64,000 nt of DNA. Source: Candidatus Bipolaricaulota bacterium. Lineage in GTDB: Bacteria; Bipolaricaulota; Bipolaricaulia; Bipolaricaulales; Bipolaricaulaceae. A program made the position numbers and the translations under genes. Numbering within the stretch: position 1 is the first letter of the stretch; the number at the start of each line of letters is the position of its first letter. The stretch covers positions 1 to 64,000 of the forward strand of contig JACIWK010000011.1 in NCBI GenBank assembly GCA_014360985.1. The letters are read 5' to 3'. This document shows positions 32,540 through 42,137 of the stretch, piece by piece. The notes beneath the pieces were generated by a model. The model saw only the letters and a program-made list of their open reading frames with translations. It ran no database searches and was not told the origin of the DNA.

Positions 32540-34377
32540 CCCGTCGGCTCGAGAGCGAGGTCGGCGAGAAGGGCGTCCAATTCGGTGCCGTCGAGGGACT
32601 CCCGCCGCAGGAGCTCCTGCGCCACCCGATCGAGGGCCGCGCGGTACTGCAGGAGGAGGGCCTTCGCCCGCTCGTAGGCCCGGGCAAGGAAGCTGCGGAT
32701 CTCCCGATCCACGAACGCGGACAGCTCCTCGGAGTGCTCGTCGCTGCGCACGATCTCCTCGCCGAGGAAGATGTTCGTGCGCTCCTTGCCGAGGTTGATC
32801 GGGCCCAACTCCTCCGACATCCCGTACTCGACGACCATCTTCGTCGCGATCTCTGTCGCTTCCCGGAGGTCGTTCGCCGCACCGGTGCTCTGCTCCCCGA
32901 ACACGATCTCCTCCGCCGCCCGCCCCCCGAACGTCCAGGTGAGCATGTCCAGCAGGTCATCCTTGGACGTCCAGTACTTGTCCTCGAGGAGCCGCTGCGA
33001 GAACCCGAGGACCCCCGTTCCCCGGGGGACGATCGTCACTTTGTGCACCGGCCCCAGACGTGGGAGAAGCTTGTTCAGGAGGGCATGACCGGACTCATGG
33101 TACGCGATGCGCTGCCGCTCCTCCTCCTTGATGTACATCCCCTTGCGTGCCAGTCCGGTGAGGACGCGGTCCAATGCTTCCTCGAAATCCTCGATTTCGA
33201 TGCGGTCCTTGTTCCGCCGCGCAGCGAGGAGCGCCGCCTCGTTGCACAGGTTCTCGAGGTCCGCTCCGACAAACCCCGACGTGCGGCGGGCGAGGAGGGA
33301 GAGGTCCACGTCGGTGGCGAGCTTCTTCTCCCGGATGTGGACCTTGAGGATCGCTTCCCGTCCGTGCAAGTCCGGCGTGGGAACGGCGATCTTGCGGTCG
33401 AACCGCCCCGGCCGGAGCAGGGCCAGATCCAACACATCGGGGCGGTTCGTGGCAGCGAGGACGATCACCCCCGCGTTCCTCTCGAACCCGTCCATCTCCG
33501 AGAGGAGCTGGTTCAGCGTTTGCTCCCGCTCGTCATGGCCTCCGCCCAAGCCCGCCCCGCGCTTGCGACCCACGGCATCGATCTCGTCGATGAACACGAT
33601 GCACGGGGCGCTCGCCTTGGCCTTCTGGAACATGTCCCGCACCCGGGCCGCCCCGACGCCGACGAACATCTCCACGAAGTCGGAGCCGGAGATGGAGAAG
33701 AACGGGACCCCGGCCTCGCCGGCGATCGCCCGGGCGAGCAGCGTTTTCCCCGTCCCCGGAGGGCCCACGAGGAGAATCCCTTTCGGGATCTTCGCCCCCA
33801 GGCGCACGAACCGCCCCGGGTCCTTGAGGTAGTCCACGATCTCGCGGACCTCGTCCAGCACCTCATCGATCCCCGCCACGTCCTTGAAGGTGACCTTGGT
33901 GAACTCCTTGGTGACGAGTTTGGCTCGGGATTGACCGAACGTGAACGCGCTCCCCCCCTGCATGCGGCGCATCATGTACATCCAGAAAACGACGACCAGG
34001 ATCACGGGGAGCGAGTAGGCGAGCAGGGGGAGGATCCACGACGCTCCCCCCGCCTCCTGGAAACGGTACGTCACGCCCGCCGCCTCCATCGCCTGGGTCA
34101 GGCCGGCGTAGAGGGGCGATCCCTCGGGAGGCCCCTGAGCGACGAAAGACCGGATCTCTCCGGTCCTGAGGGTCCCCTCGATCCGCGATCCCTGGATCGC
34201 CACTGCCTCCACGTTTCCTCGCTCGATCTCGGCGAGGAGGTCCGAGTACGTGAGCTCGACCACGCGACTGCGGGACGGCCACAGCGCCTGAAGCACGAGA
34301 AGCCCGACCATCACGAGCATCACGAGGATGGTGATGCTGCGCAGCGTGCGGGGCGGCTGAATCGGACGGCGGTCCAT
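32536..34377 (-). CDS. ftsH: ATP-dependent zinc metalloprotease FtsH
   Basis: 613 residues. Two membrane segments (about 13-32 and 113-133) flank a small periplasmic domain. The AAA module has Walker A GPPGTGKT at 205-212, Walker [12 protein letters not shown], the second region of homology [18 protein letters not shown] and sensor 2 [10 protein letters not shown]. The zinc site is HESGH at 427-431, with the third ligand Asp expected in the later [10 protein letters not shown] stretch. It degrades misfolded membrane proteins. The -10 TAAAAT lies 9 nt before the ATG, with no Shine-Dalgarno sequence. Confidence 0.96.
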   Translation of the reverse strand: MDRRPIQPPRTLRSITILVMLVMVGLLVLQALWPSRSRVVELTYSDLLAEIERGNVEAVAIQGSRIEGTLRTGEIRSFVAQGPPEGSPLYAGLTQAMEAAGVTYRFQEAGGASWILPLLAYSLPVILVVVFWMYMMRRMQGGSAFTFGQSRAKLVTKEFTKVTFKDVAGIDEVLDEVREIVDYLKDPGRFVRLGAKIPKGILLVGPPGTGKTLLARAIAGEAGVPFFSISGSDFVEMFVGVGAARVRDMFQKAKASAPCIVFIDEIDAVGRKRGAGLGGGHDEREQTLNQLLSEMDGFERNAGVIVLAATNRPDVLDLALLRPGRFDRKIAVPTPDLHGREAILKVHIREKKLATDVDLSLLARRTSGFVGADLENLCNEAALLAARRNKDRIEIEDFEEALDRVLTGLARKGMYIKEEERQRIAYHESGHALLNKLLPRLGPVHKVTIVPRGTGVLGFSQRLLEDKYWTSKDDLLDMLTWTFGGRAAEEIVFGEQSTGAANDLREATEIATKMVVEYGMSEELGPINLGKERTNIFLGEEIVRSDEHSEELSAFVDREIRSFLARAYERAKALLLQYRAALDRVAQELLRRESLDGTELDALLADLALEPTG

Positions 34378-34386
34378 ATCGGAAAC

Positions 34387-34414
34387 ATTTTAGCCCACGT
34401 CCCTCCAGGATCAA
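34387..34414 (-). promoter_or_regulatory. Promoter of ftsH-dxr, near-leaderless
   Basis: TTGATC (34414-34409), a 16-bp spacer and TAAAAT (34392-34387) on the minus strand; the ftsH ATG follows 9 nt later. Confidence 0.6.
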
Positions 34415-34443
34415 TGGGCCTGGCCCGATCCGTAGCCCAAGGC

Positions 34444-34449
34444 TACAAT
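34444..34449 (+). promoter_or_regulatory. -10 element (TACAAT) of the subtilase gene, near-leaderless
   Basis: TACAAT ends 8 nt before the GTG start at 34458. It shares an 80-bp divergent gap with the ftsH promoter. No clear -35 is seen. Confidence 0.5.
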
Positions 34450-34457
34450 GTCCCCCC

Positions 34458-36617
34458 GTGACCCGGCTGGCGCTGCTTCTGGTGATCCTTCCCCTCCTCT
34501 CCCTCCCCGCGGCGGCCGGGCCGGAGAAGCTCGATCCCCTACTACGGGCTCTCGTCCAAGCGCGCGGGGTAGGCGGTCCGGTAGACCTCCTGTCCCCCGA
34601 GGTCCTCCCCACGCTCGTGGCGCTGGGGGGAGACGCGGCCCTCCCCCCCGCGGAGGGCGGGCCATCCGCCCCGCTGCGGGTGCTGCTCCTGACGAAGGAT
34701 CCCCAGGGAGCGTGGATGGTCCCCCTCTTCCGCCCCCATCAGGTGGTGGGGACGCTCGCCACCGGTGAGGTGGAGCTCGCCGATCTCGGGGCCCTCGCCG
34801 ACCATCCCCAGGTCGTCTACGTGCAGGCAAGCCGCCCCGTGTATCCCATGGTGGACCGGTCCGTGCCCGAGATCGGGGCCCCTGCCCTCTGGTACAGCAC
34901 TCCCGCCGCCACCGGTGAAGGGGTGATCCTCGGGGTTGTGGACACGGGGATCGACATCCTCCACCGCGATTTCCGGGTGGACCGCACGGGGGATGGGTTC
35001 GAGGAGGGGTCGCGGATCCTGTGGTTGTGGGACCAGACTGGGGTGGGTGCCACGGGGTTCCCGTACTGGTGGGGAGACGACCTCACGGGCGCAGAGGCCC
35101 ACTACGGACGGGCCTTCTCGCGACAGGAGCTGGAGATCGCGATCGCAACAGGCTCCCCCCCCACGCGGGACGCGAGTGGTCACGGGACCCACGTCGCCGG
35201 GATCGCCGCGGGGGACGGTTCCGCCTCGGGAGGCGGAATGCGCGGTGCCGCACCTGGAGCGGACCTCGTCATCGTGAAGACCACGTTCTACGAGGACACC
35301 GTGCTGGACGGGGTGCGGTTCGTGTTCGAGGCCGCGGAAGCGCTGGGGAAGCCCGCGGTCGTCAACCTGTCCCTCGGCGGGCACAGCGGCCCCCACGACG
35401 GGAGCTCGCTGTTTGAGCGGATGCTCGATGCCCTGGTCGACCGTCCGGGCCGGGCGGTGGTCGTCGCCGCGGGGAACGAAGGGGACCGCCGGATCCACAT
35501 CGGGGCCGACGTGCGGGCCCCGACCACGTGGCACCTCGAGGTGGAGAAGAGCACGGTCACCGTCCAACTCTGGCACAGCGGGACGGCGAGCTTCTCCACG
35601 GAGGTCCGCGCCCCAAGCGGCGAGACGGTGACCGTGCTCCCCGGAACGCAGCGCGGGGCATCGACATCCTCGGGTGGGGTGTGGCTCGATAACACCTCCC
35701 TCCCCGATCCCCGTAACCTGAGTCGCTACATCTACATCGCCCTCACCGATGTCACGCCGGGGGCAACGTGGGTGGTCACCCTCACCCCAATCCTCGGGGG
35801 GGGGCGGGTGGACGGGTGGGTGGAGAACCCCTCCTCGGCCCAGTTCCGGGAGGGGGACTCAAGGTCCACGATCAGCGAGCCGGGGAACGCCCACCGCGCG
35901 ATCACGGTCGGGGCGTATGTGACGAAGACGCAGTGGACATCCGTGGTCGGCAATCAGGCGGAGGAAGGGGAGATCGGAGCCCTCGCCTCGTTCTCCTCGC
36001 GCGGGCCGACGCGCGACGGGCGGGTGAAGCCCGACCTCGCGGCGCCGGGAGCATGGATCGCCTCCGCCCGCTCCTGGAACGTCACGACCGCCCCGCGGCT
36101 TACCCTACCGGGAGGGGAGTACACGATGCTCCTCGGGACGAGCATGGCTGCCCCTCACGCGACGGGAGCGGTGGCGCTCCTCTTCTCCCGCCAACCGAAC
36201 CTTACGTGGTCCGAGGTCAAGGATGCCCTCCTCTCCGGAGCGCGGGTCGACAGCCAGGTGGGGGCCACCCCCAACTACATCTGGGGCGCGGGGAAGCTGG
36301 ACGTGTCCCGTGCGGCGGCCCTCATCGGCAGCCCTGGCCCAGTGGAGCGACCCACCCTCACCCTCCTTGCCAACCCCGTGTCGCGGGAGGCGACCTTCCG
36401 CTACCACTGCCCCTCCGGAACGCGTTGGGCGAGCCTCCACGTGTACGACCTTGCCGGGAAGCTTGTCTCCACCCAGCTTCTCCCCCTCCCGTCCGGGGAC
36501 GCGCGGTGGACGGTCACCACGTCCGACGGCCGGGCCGTGGCGAGCGGCCTGTACCTCGCCGTCCTCGTTACGGACCGCGCGCAATCCGAGATCGTCCGGG
36601 TGGTGGTCCAGCGATGA
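34458..36617 (+). CDS. Secreted subtilisin-like protease with a C-terminal sorting-tail/FlgD-like domain
   Basis: 719 residues. The GTG start gives a signal peptide (1-21, LLLVILPLLSLPAAA). A prodomain-like region runs to about 130. The S8 catalytic triad is D162 in VVDTGID, H242 in SGHGTHVAG and S562 in GTSMAAPHATG; a beta-rich insert of about 150 residues separates the oxyanion Asn region (AAGNEGD) from the Ser. The last ~80 residues (ANPVSREATFRY, VYDLAGKLV, ASGLYLAVLV, ending EIVRVVVQR) resemble the type A tails of type IX secretion cargo and FlgD-like domains. The stop overlaps the next gene by 4 bp, tying it to a PorV-like protein. Confidence 0.9.
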   Translation: MTRLALLLVILPLLSLPAAAGPEKLDPLLRALVQARGVGGPVDLLSPEVLPTLVALGGDAALPPAEGGPSAPLRVLLLTKDPQGAWMVPLFRPHQVVGTLATGEVELADLGALADHPQVVYVQASRPVYPMVDRSVPEIGAPALWYSTPAATGEGVILGVVDTGIDILHRDFRVDRTGDGFEEGSRILWLWDQTGVGATGFPYWWGDDLTGAEAHYGRAFSRQELEIAIATGSPPTRDASGHGTHVAGIAAGDGSASGGGMRGAAPGADLVIVKTTFYEDTVLDGVRFVFEAAEALGKPAVVNLSLGGHSGPHDGSSLFERMLDALVDRPGRAVVVAAGNEGDRRIHIGADVRAPTTWHLEVEKSTVTVQLWHSGTASFSTEVRAPSGETVTVLPGTQRGASTSSGGVWLDNTSLPDPRNLSRYIYIALTDVTPGATWVVTLTPILGGGRVDGWVENPSSAQFREGDSRSTISEPGNAHRAITVGAYVTKTQWTSVVGNQAEEGEIGALASFSSRGPTRDGRVKPDLAAPGAWIASARSWNVTTAPRLTLPGGEYTMLLGTSMAAPHATGAVALLFSRQPNLTWSEVKDALLSGARVDSQVGATPNYIWGAGKLDVSRAAALIGSPGPVERPTLTLLANPVSREATFRYHCPSGTRWASLHVYDLAGKLVSTQLLPLPSGDARWTVTTSDGRAVASGLYLAVLVTDRAQSEIVRVVVQR

Positions 36618-37417
36618 GGGCGATCGCGGTCGTGCTCGTCGTCGGGGTGGGATTGAGCGGGATCGGCCAGGGGGTTGTGGGAGGGGACATCCTGTTCGAT
36701 CTGGCCACGGCACCCCGCAGCGTAGGGATGGGCGGGGCCGGGATCGCCCTGCCGTCCAACGGTGCCCTGTTCATGAACCCCGCCGGTCTCCCTTGGGTAG
36801 AGGGGGTTCAGCTGCTATCGTCGTACGGGGATCAGTTCGGGGCAGCACGCCTGGGGCTCGTGGCCGTGGCCGTGCCGGGCATCGCCGCCGCCGGGATCGT
36901 GCTCGATGCGGGGGAGATCGGGCCCGACCTCTCGTTCCGCACGGCGGGTGCCCTCCTCGGGATCGGGGTCCGGCTGGGGCCCCTGGGAGCGGGGGCACGG
37001 ACGCGGGTCCTGGTCCCGATCGCCCCCGTCCCTGGCGTGGGGGGGGCGCTCGATCTCGCGTTCCTGTGGCGGGGGCCGATCCACCTCGGGGCGATGTGGA
37101 AGGGCGTTTTCTCCCAGGCGCCGGTCGCGGGGGAGACCTGGCCCTCCCAGCTCGTGGTGGGCTTCGCCCTCCCCCTCGAGCTCGGTCCCGTGACCCTCGC
37201 CCTCGCCTGCGACCTCCTCGACCTGGGGGGGGACACCGCGTTCGCCGCGGGGGGCGAGCTGGGGATGGAGTGGCTTCTCGTTCGCGCCGGCTACGGACCG
37301 AGCGGGCTCGCGTTCGGGGGCACGGTGCGGTGGGGCCCGTTCGGGGTGGAGTGGGTGATCCTCGTCCATCCTGTGCTCCCCCCGGCCGTCCGCGTATCCT
37401 TCGCCGTGAGGATTTGA
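36614..37417 (+). CDS. PorV/UPF0164-like outer-membrane beta-barrel protein, first copy
   Basis: 267 residues with a signal peptide (1-23). The mature start DLATAPRSVGMGGAGIAL, then ALFMNPAGLPW, is the hallmark of the PorV/UPF0164 family (sRsvgmGgA..A......NPAgL). Alternating hydrophobic and glycine-rich strands continue to a C-terminal RVSFAVRI, ending as outer-membrane barrels do. In Bacteroidota PorV carries type IX cargo to the cell surface. Here it overlaps the subtilase upstream (ATGA) and the 1288-residue protein downstream (TGATG). A paralogue lies at 41280-42128. Confidence 0.78.
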   Translation: MRAIAVVLVVGVGLSGIGQGVVGGDILFDLATAPRSVGMGGAGIALPSNGALFMNPAGLPWVEGVQLLSSYGDQFGAARLGLVAVAVPGIAAAGIVLDAGEIGPDLSFRTAGALLGIGVRLGPLGAGARTRVLVPIAPVPGVGGALDLAFLWRGPIHLGAMWKGVFSQAPVAGETWPSQLVVGFALPLELGPVTLALACDLLDLGGDTAFAAGGELGMEWLLVRAGYGPSGLAFGGTVRWGPFGVEWVILVHPVLPPAVRVSFAVRI

Positions 37418-40400
37418 TGACCAAGGCCTTCCTTTCCCTCGTGCTCGTGGGCTTCATCGCCGTGGCCCAGCAGACCCCGAGCTTCGACCTCGTCGTGCGC
37501 GGGGAGAAGACGTGGACGATCCGGCTCGGGTGGGGAGCGAGCGACCTCCTGGGCGCGGAGGGCCTCACCCCCGGGCAGCTGGCCCTCACCCAGACCCTCC
37601 GCGCCGAGATCGAAGGCACCGCCCTCGGTTTCCTCACCCTCCGCGCGAGCTTCAACGACCAGCTGGGACCTGGGTTCCAGGACTTCCTCCTCACCGTGGA
37701 CCGCACCCCATGGACCGGCGAGCTGGGGCGGTTCGTGGTCGGGGCGGAGGGAGAGGGCCTCGGCGTGTACAACAAGCGCGTCCTCGGGGCGCGCGTCACG
37801 TACGCAGGGGACGGGGCCTCGTTGGGTGCCGTCGTCACGCGGCTCGAGGGGGTCTCCGAGACCCGCACCTTCACCGGCGAGCGCGGGGAGGGCGAGGCCT
37901 TGTTCACCACGACCGACCCCGACGAGCCGTGGCGGGAGGCGCCGTATGGGCAGTCCGTGGAGGGGTTGGCCTACTGGCCGCTTTCGCTCCAGTTCGTGGA
38001 GGGGTTGTCCCAAGTCCGGCTCCGGCTGGAGGGGGGGATGGAGCTGTGGACGTTCCTCGCCGCCTGGGAGCTCGGGTACATCCGCGAGGATCTCGAGGCG
38101 GAGCGGGTCATGGACCTACCCGCGGGCCAGTACCTGGTGCTGCGCGAGGAAGGGGAGGCCGACGCCCTCGCGTTGCGCGTGGCCCCAGCCGCGATCGCCC
38201 GCCGCCGGATCCAGGACGCGATCGATGCCCACAACACCCGGCTCGGCCTGACCGATGACAACCGGAAGGCGTACCCCTTCGTCGAGGGGAGCGAGCTCGA
38301 GACGCGCTTCCTTTCCGAGCTGGGTCGGTTCCTGGCCGTGCTCGTGGACGAGGATGCCTACCCGTTCTCCCAGGCGCAGCGCCGGCGCTACCTGTACCTC
38401 GGCGAGCCCGATGTGATCGCGGACACGGTGGAGGTGTGGATCCGTCGGCCTGGGGAAACGGACTTCCGTCCCCTTCCCGATCCCACCCTCGCGGACTTTG
38501 TGTGGACGCTCCTCCCCGCGCCGGGCGTCCTCCGGGTTTCGTTCCCGGATACCTTCTTCCAAGGGGGGGCCGTCCAGGTGGGGTTCGCCTACCAGCGGGA
38601 GGGAAGCACGTTCGCGCTCGGCCTCAGCCTGGTGCCAGCCTCGGACCAGGTGCGCCGGAACGGCCAGCTCCTCACGCGAGGAGTGGACTACGCGATCGAT
38701 TACGAAAGCGGACTGCTGATCCTCTTCTCCCCCCTTGGGCCGGAGGAGGAGCTGAAGGTGGACTTCGAGCGCCAGCGGGGGGGCCTCGGTGGGTACGCGG
38801 ACTACGAGAGGGACCTCTTGGGCCTCGTGTTGAACGTTCCCGGGTGGGATGGGTTCAAGCTCGCCCTGTACCGAGCCCACGACCTCGGTGCCCCCCGCCC
38901 GACCACGGCCACCATGCCCAACACCCACACCGTGGCTGCCCTGTCCCTGGCCGGCAGGATCGGGGAGTGGACGTACCGCCTCGCCGTCGGGGGATCGGAG
39001 AACGTGTTCCCGTCCGACGACAACGCCCGGATCCCCACCCCGAACCGAATCAACGCCATCGCCGCCGCCTCCGCCGCCGACGGGGCGTACGTCGTGTTCG
39101 GGCACCAGAACGGGTTGACGGTGTACAAGGATGGCCTCTTCACCAGCTACGGGACTGCCCACGGCCTCTCCGGTCGGGCCGTTCATGCTCTCCTCGCTGT
39201 CCCGGACAGGCTCCTCGTGGGCACGGACGCCGGTCTGACGATCGTTCGGCTCGTGGAGGCAACGCCGTTCGACCGCGTGCGGAGCTGGGTCCGGCTGTTT
39301 GAGGACGACGGGGTTCCCGGGACGGAGGTCCTCGCCCTCGCCCACGGGGGAGGGCGGATCTACCTCGCCACCGAGAGCGACGTGGCCTCGCTCCTCACCG
39401 CCGATGCCGAGACCCCAGACCGGTGGGAGAGGCTCGGGCTCCCCGAGGAGGGGCCGCGCCCGACGACGCTCCTGTGGGCCGACGAACGGTTGTACCTGGG
39501 GACGGAGGAGGGGCTGTTCGTGAGAGAGGGAGAAGCATGGACCCTCCTCCCCGAGGCTCCGGGGCCGGTGCACGCCCTCGCTGCGCGCGGAGAGGAGCTA
39601 TATGTTGCGTCCGAGGAGGGGATCCGAATCGTCCGTGGGGGGCGCGGGGCGGGATGGATCGCTCCCGGACAGCCGGTGTACGGGATGGCGTTCCACGAAG
39701 GCGTCCTGTGGTATGCGACGGGGAATGGCCTGTGGAGGGAGGGGGAGGCCGCACCGGTGGCCCAGGCGCCGATCGTGGCCGTGGGCGCCGCCGGGGGCGC
39801 GGTGTGGGCTGGGGAAAAGGCAGATGAAGCGTTCACCCTCCACCTGTGGCGGGTCGCCGCGACCACGGAGCGGTTCCCCCAGACCCGGACCAAGCTCGAC
39901 GGGCGCGACCTCGCCCGGTTCCAGGACATCCCGGCGGGAGAGCACACCCGCTACGGAGCGATGGGAAGCCTCAACCTGAGCCGCACCCTGGGGGACTGGC
40001 AATGGGAGCTCCAAGCCGCGACCCGGCTCCCCGGTTACGAGGAGATCGGGCGCGCGGGCCGCTCCGATAGCCACAGCCTCGGGTTCACCGCGCGGTACGT
40101 TGGCGATGGCCCGTCCAGCCTCGCGGTCAGTGGACGGTGGAACGTGGCCGATCTCCTGACCGAACCTGCGGGGAAGCTCAGCGCGGCGTTGGACTGGCGC
40201 TGGTCCGGCCCGGTGACGATCACCGTCTCCCTCACCCCGACCACGATCGGTACGGGGCTGGTCCCCTTCGCTGGGGTGGAGAGCGGGTGGCGGGCGGGGA
40301 TTTCCGGCCAGAGCGGGGCCCTGACGTGGAGCGTGACCACAAGCGGTACGGGGACCTGCCCTGAGCCCTCCGCCGCCGGCCAAGTTGGGGCCAGCCTCTC

Positions 40401-41283
40401 CTTTCCCCCGCTTCAGGGGTGGACCGTGAGCGGGAGCTGGTCGCGGCCGTTCCGGACGTCGGGGAAGCCGGGAGACGAGTCGATCGCCCTCACGGCGAAA
40501 GGGACCGGGGAGATGGGGCCAATCGGGTGGACGGCGACCGTCCAGGAGTCCCTCCGGCACTCCCTGGCCACCGGAACGTGGCGCGAGGAGCGGACGGTCG
40601 CCCTCACCCTGCGGAGGGGATCGCGGCTCGTGGGACCGATCGAGGTCACGCCGCGGTTCTCGGGGTCATGGAAGACGACGGCGACGGAGTGGCGGTGGAG
40701 CGGGCAGTTGAGCGCGGACCTCGTCCAGGCGCCGGCCTCGCTGCGCCTCAGCGTAGGAGTGGGACAGGGGTACCGCCCCCTCACCGCGCGTTCCGACCGC
40801 TCCCTCACCCTGTCCATGACCTGGGAGCACAGCGGATGGGGCGGGATCCGACCGTCCATGCGCTGGGACCGGTCATGGACGCTCCTTTCTCACCCCCGCT
40901 ACGACGACCAGCTCACGGAAAAGGAAGAAGCGACGCTGCGGGTGACGTGGGAGCCGGCAGGGGCCCAGTGGCGGGACACGTTCGCTCTGGTGTGGAAGCC
41001 GCGCGAGGGATCACTTGCCGTGACGAACCGCCTGTCGTGGCCGCTCGAGTCAGGTTCGGTCACCGCCGAAGGGGGCCTCACCGTGAAGGAGGGGGTGATC
41101 GACGCGAAGGCCACCGCTCAGCTTGGGATCCCCCTTGACGCCCTGCTTGCCGCGCTCGGGAGGGGGCCCGTCGGCGACGCGTGGGGGCTAAGCGCGGATG
41201 CCACTTACGCGCTGCACCTCCCCGCGGGTGCCGCGCCCACCCAGACCCTGTTCGTGGGGGCGACCCTCGCCGTCCGGTTCTAG
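37417..41283 (+). CDS. 1288-residue outer-membrane candidate with an internal beta-propeller
   Basis: Signal peptide at 1-18 (MTKAFLSLVLVGFIAVAQ). Residues ~20-210 are strand-rich. Residues ~310-450 contain VEVWIRRPGETDFRPL and GVDYAIDYESGLLILFSPL, a pattern also found in SprA-like and other large surface proteins. Residues ~550-815 form a propeller with repeats such as GLTVYKDGLFTSYGTAHGL, LLVGTDAGLTIV, LYLGTEEGLFV and LYVASEEGIRIV, as in two-component-regulator propellers. From ~820 to the end alternating strands finish in FVGATLAVRF, an outer-membrane barrel ending. Its neighbours on both sides are PorV-like proteins. I do not recognise a named family for the whole protein; a translocon or surface-assembly role is inferred from context. 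Confidence 0.7.
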   Translation: MTKAFLSLVLVGFIAVAQQTPSFDLVVRGEKTWTIRLGWGASDLLGAEGLTPGQLALTQTLRAEIEGTALGFLTLRASFNDQLGPGFQDFLLTVDRTPWTGELGRFVVGAEGEGLGVYNKRVLGARVTYAGDGASLGAVVTRLEGVSETRTFTGERGEGEALFTTTDPDEPWREAPYGQSVEGLAYWPLSLQFVEGLSQVRLRLEGGMELWTFLAAWELGYIREDLEAERVMDLPAGQYLVLREEGEADALALRVAPAAIARRRIQDAIDAHNTRLGLTDDNRKAYPFVEGSELETRFLSELGRFLAVLVDEDAYPFSQAQRRRYLYLGEPDVIADTVEVWIRRPGETDFRPLPDPTLADFVWTLLPAPGVLRVSFPDTFFQGGAVQVGFAYQREGSTFALGLSLVPASDQVRRNGQLLTRGVDYAIDYESGLLILFSPLGPEEELKVDFERQRGGLGGYADYERDLLGLVLNVPGWDGFKLALYRAHDLGAPRPTTATMPNTHTVAALSLAGRIGEWTYRLAVGGSENVFPSDDNARIPTPNRINAIAAASAADGAYVVFGHQNGLTVYKDGLFTSYGTAHGLSGRAVHALLAVPDRLLVGTDAGLTIVRLVEATPFDRVRSWVRLFEDDGVPGTEVLALAHGGGRIYLATESDVASLLTADAETPDRWERLGLPEEGPRPTTLLWADERLYLGTEEGLFVREGEAWTLLPEAPGPVHALAARGEELYVASEEGIRIVRGGRGAGWIAPGQPVYGMAFHEGVLWYATGNGLWREGEAAPVAQAPIVAVGAAGGAVWAGEKADEAFTLHLWRVAATTERFPQTRTKLDGRDLARFQDIPAGEHTRYGAMGSLNLSRTLGDWQWELQAATRLPGYEEIGRAGRSDSHSLGFTARYVGDGPSSLAVSGRWNVADLLTEPAGKLSAALDWRWSGPVTITVSLTPTTIGTGLVPFAGVESGWRAGISGQSGALTWSVTTSGTGTCPEPSAAGQVGASLSFPPLQGWTVSGSWSRPFRTSGKPGDESIALTAKGTGEMGPIGWTATVQESLRHSLATGTWREERTVALTLRRGSRLVGPIEVTPRFSGSWKTTATEWRWSGQLSADLVQAPASLRLSVGVGQGYRPLTARSDRSLTLSMTWEHSGWGGIRPSMRWDRSWTLLSHPRYDDQLTEKEEATLRVTWEPAGAQWRDTFALVWKPREGSLAVTNRLSWPLESGSVTAEGGLTVKEGVIDAKATAQLGIPLDALLAALGRGPVGDAWGLSADATYALHLPAGAAPTQTLFVGATLAVRF

Positions 41284-42128
41284 AACTTCACCCCAAACCC
41301 GAACCGGTGCGAGGCCGACAGCACCGGATGCGTGAGCAGGGCGTAGTCGAGGACGAACATCCCCCATTCCACGCCGAGGCCGAACGCCCACTGGAGCACC
41401 CCCTGCAGGCGCAGCCCGGCCCGGACCTCGACCAACCTGGCCCAGCTCCAGCCCACGCCGACCGCGGAGTACTCCGAGGTCAGGTCGAGGGCGACCGTGA
41501 GCCCCAGCGGGTGCCTGAGGCCAAGCCCGAGGGCGAACGCGGTCGACCAGCCGTCCCCTTCCTCACCGATCGTCGGCCCGAACCCGAGCTCCTGGATCGC
41601 GATCCCCAGCCGCCCTTCTCCGAACGGGGTCGTGGTGCGGCCGAGGAACCCGAAATCGAGGGCGAACCCAGAGCCGCCTTCCTCTCCGGCCCGCACGGTG
41701 TTGTACTTGATCCCCACCCCCGCCGCGGCCGGGAACGGAACGATCCGGAACGGCCCGAGGTCGAGCCCCGCCGCGATCGCCAGAGCGAACTGAGAGAAGG
41801 GAAGCGGGTTCCCCTCAGGGTCCTCAATCCCGCCCACGCCGAGGTAGGCCAGGCCCCCCCCGAGGTTCGGCATCGCCGCGGCAAGCCACGTCACGGAGTA
41901 GATCCCGAGGATGCTCGACAGGCTGGAATCGGCACGCATCCCGGAGGTCCAACCGAGCCCCGCCGGGTTGGCGAGGAGGGACTCCGAGCCCTCGGCGAGG
42001 GCCGTTTGGGCGCCGCCGAACCCCATCGCCCGCACCCCGAGCCCGGCATCGAACGGGTTCGGCATGCCCTGGCCGAGGGCGCTGCTCCCCATCAGGGCCA
42101 GAATCAGCAGAGCTAGCTTCGTACGCAT
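41280..42128 (-). CDS. PorV/UPF0164-like outer-membrane beta-barrel protein, second copy
   Basis: 282 residues with a signal peptide ending near GSSALGQ (residue 20). PFDAGLGVRAMGFGGAQTALAEG and SLLANPAGLGW match the family start, and the protein ends HRFGFGVKF. It is paralogous to the protein at 36614 but only modestly similar. It converges on the 1288-residue gene with a 4-bp overlap and lies 9 bp after the PKD-domain gene on its own strand, so it is co-transcribed with that probable cargo or surface protein. Confidence 0.78.
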   Translation of the reverse strand: MRTKLALLILALMGSSALGQGMPNPFDAGLGVRAMGFGGAQTALAEGSESLLANPAGLGWTSGMRADSSLSSILGIYSVTWLAAAMPNLGGGLAYLGVGGIEDPEGNPLPFSQFALAIAAGLDLGPFRIVPFPAAAGVGIKYNTVRAGEEGGSGFALDFGFLGRTTTPFGEGRLGIAIQELGFGPTIGEEGDGWSTAFALGLGLRHPLGLTVALDLTSEYSAVGVGWSWARLVEVRAGLRLQGVLQWAFGLGVEWGMFVLDYALLTHPVLSASHRFGFGVKF

Positions 42129-42137
42129 GTCTCCTCC

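Noticed and set aside
36223-37416. Long upstream extension of the 1288-residue protein frame
   Set aside because: It runs through the subtilase and PorV-like genes, has Arg/Pro/Gly-rich shadow composition, and a signal peptide starts cleanly at the ATG at 37417.
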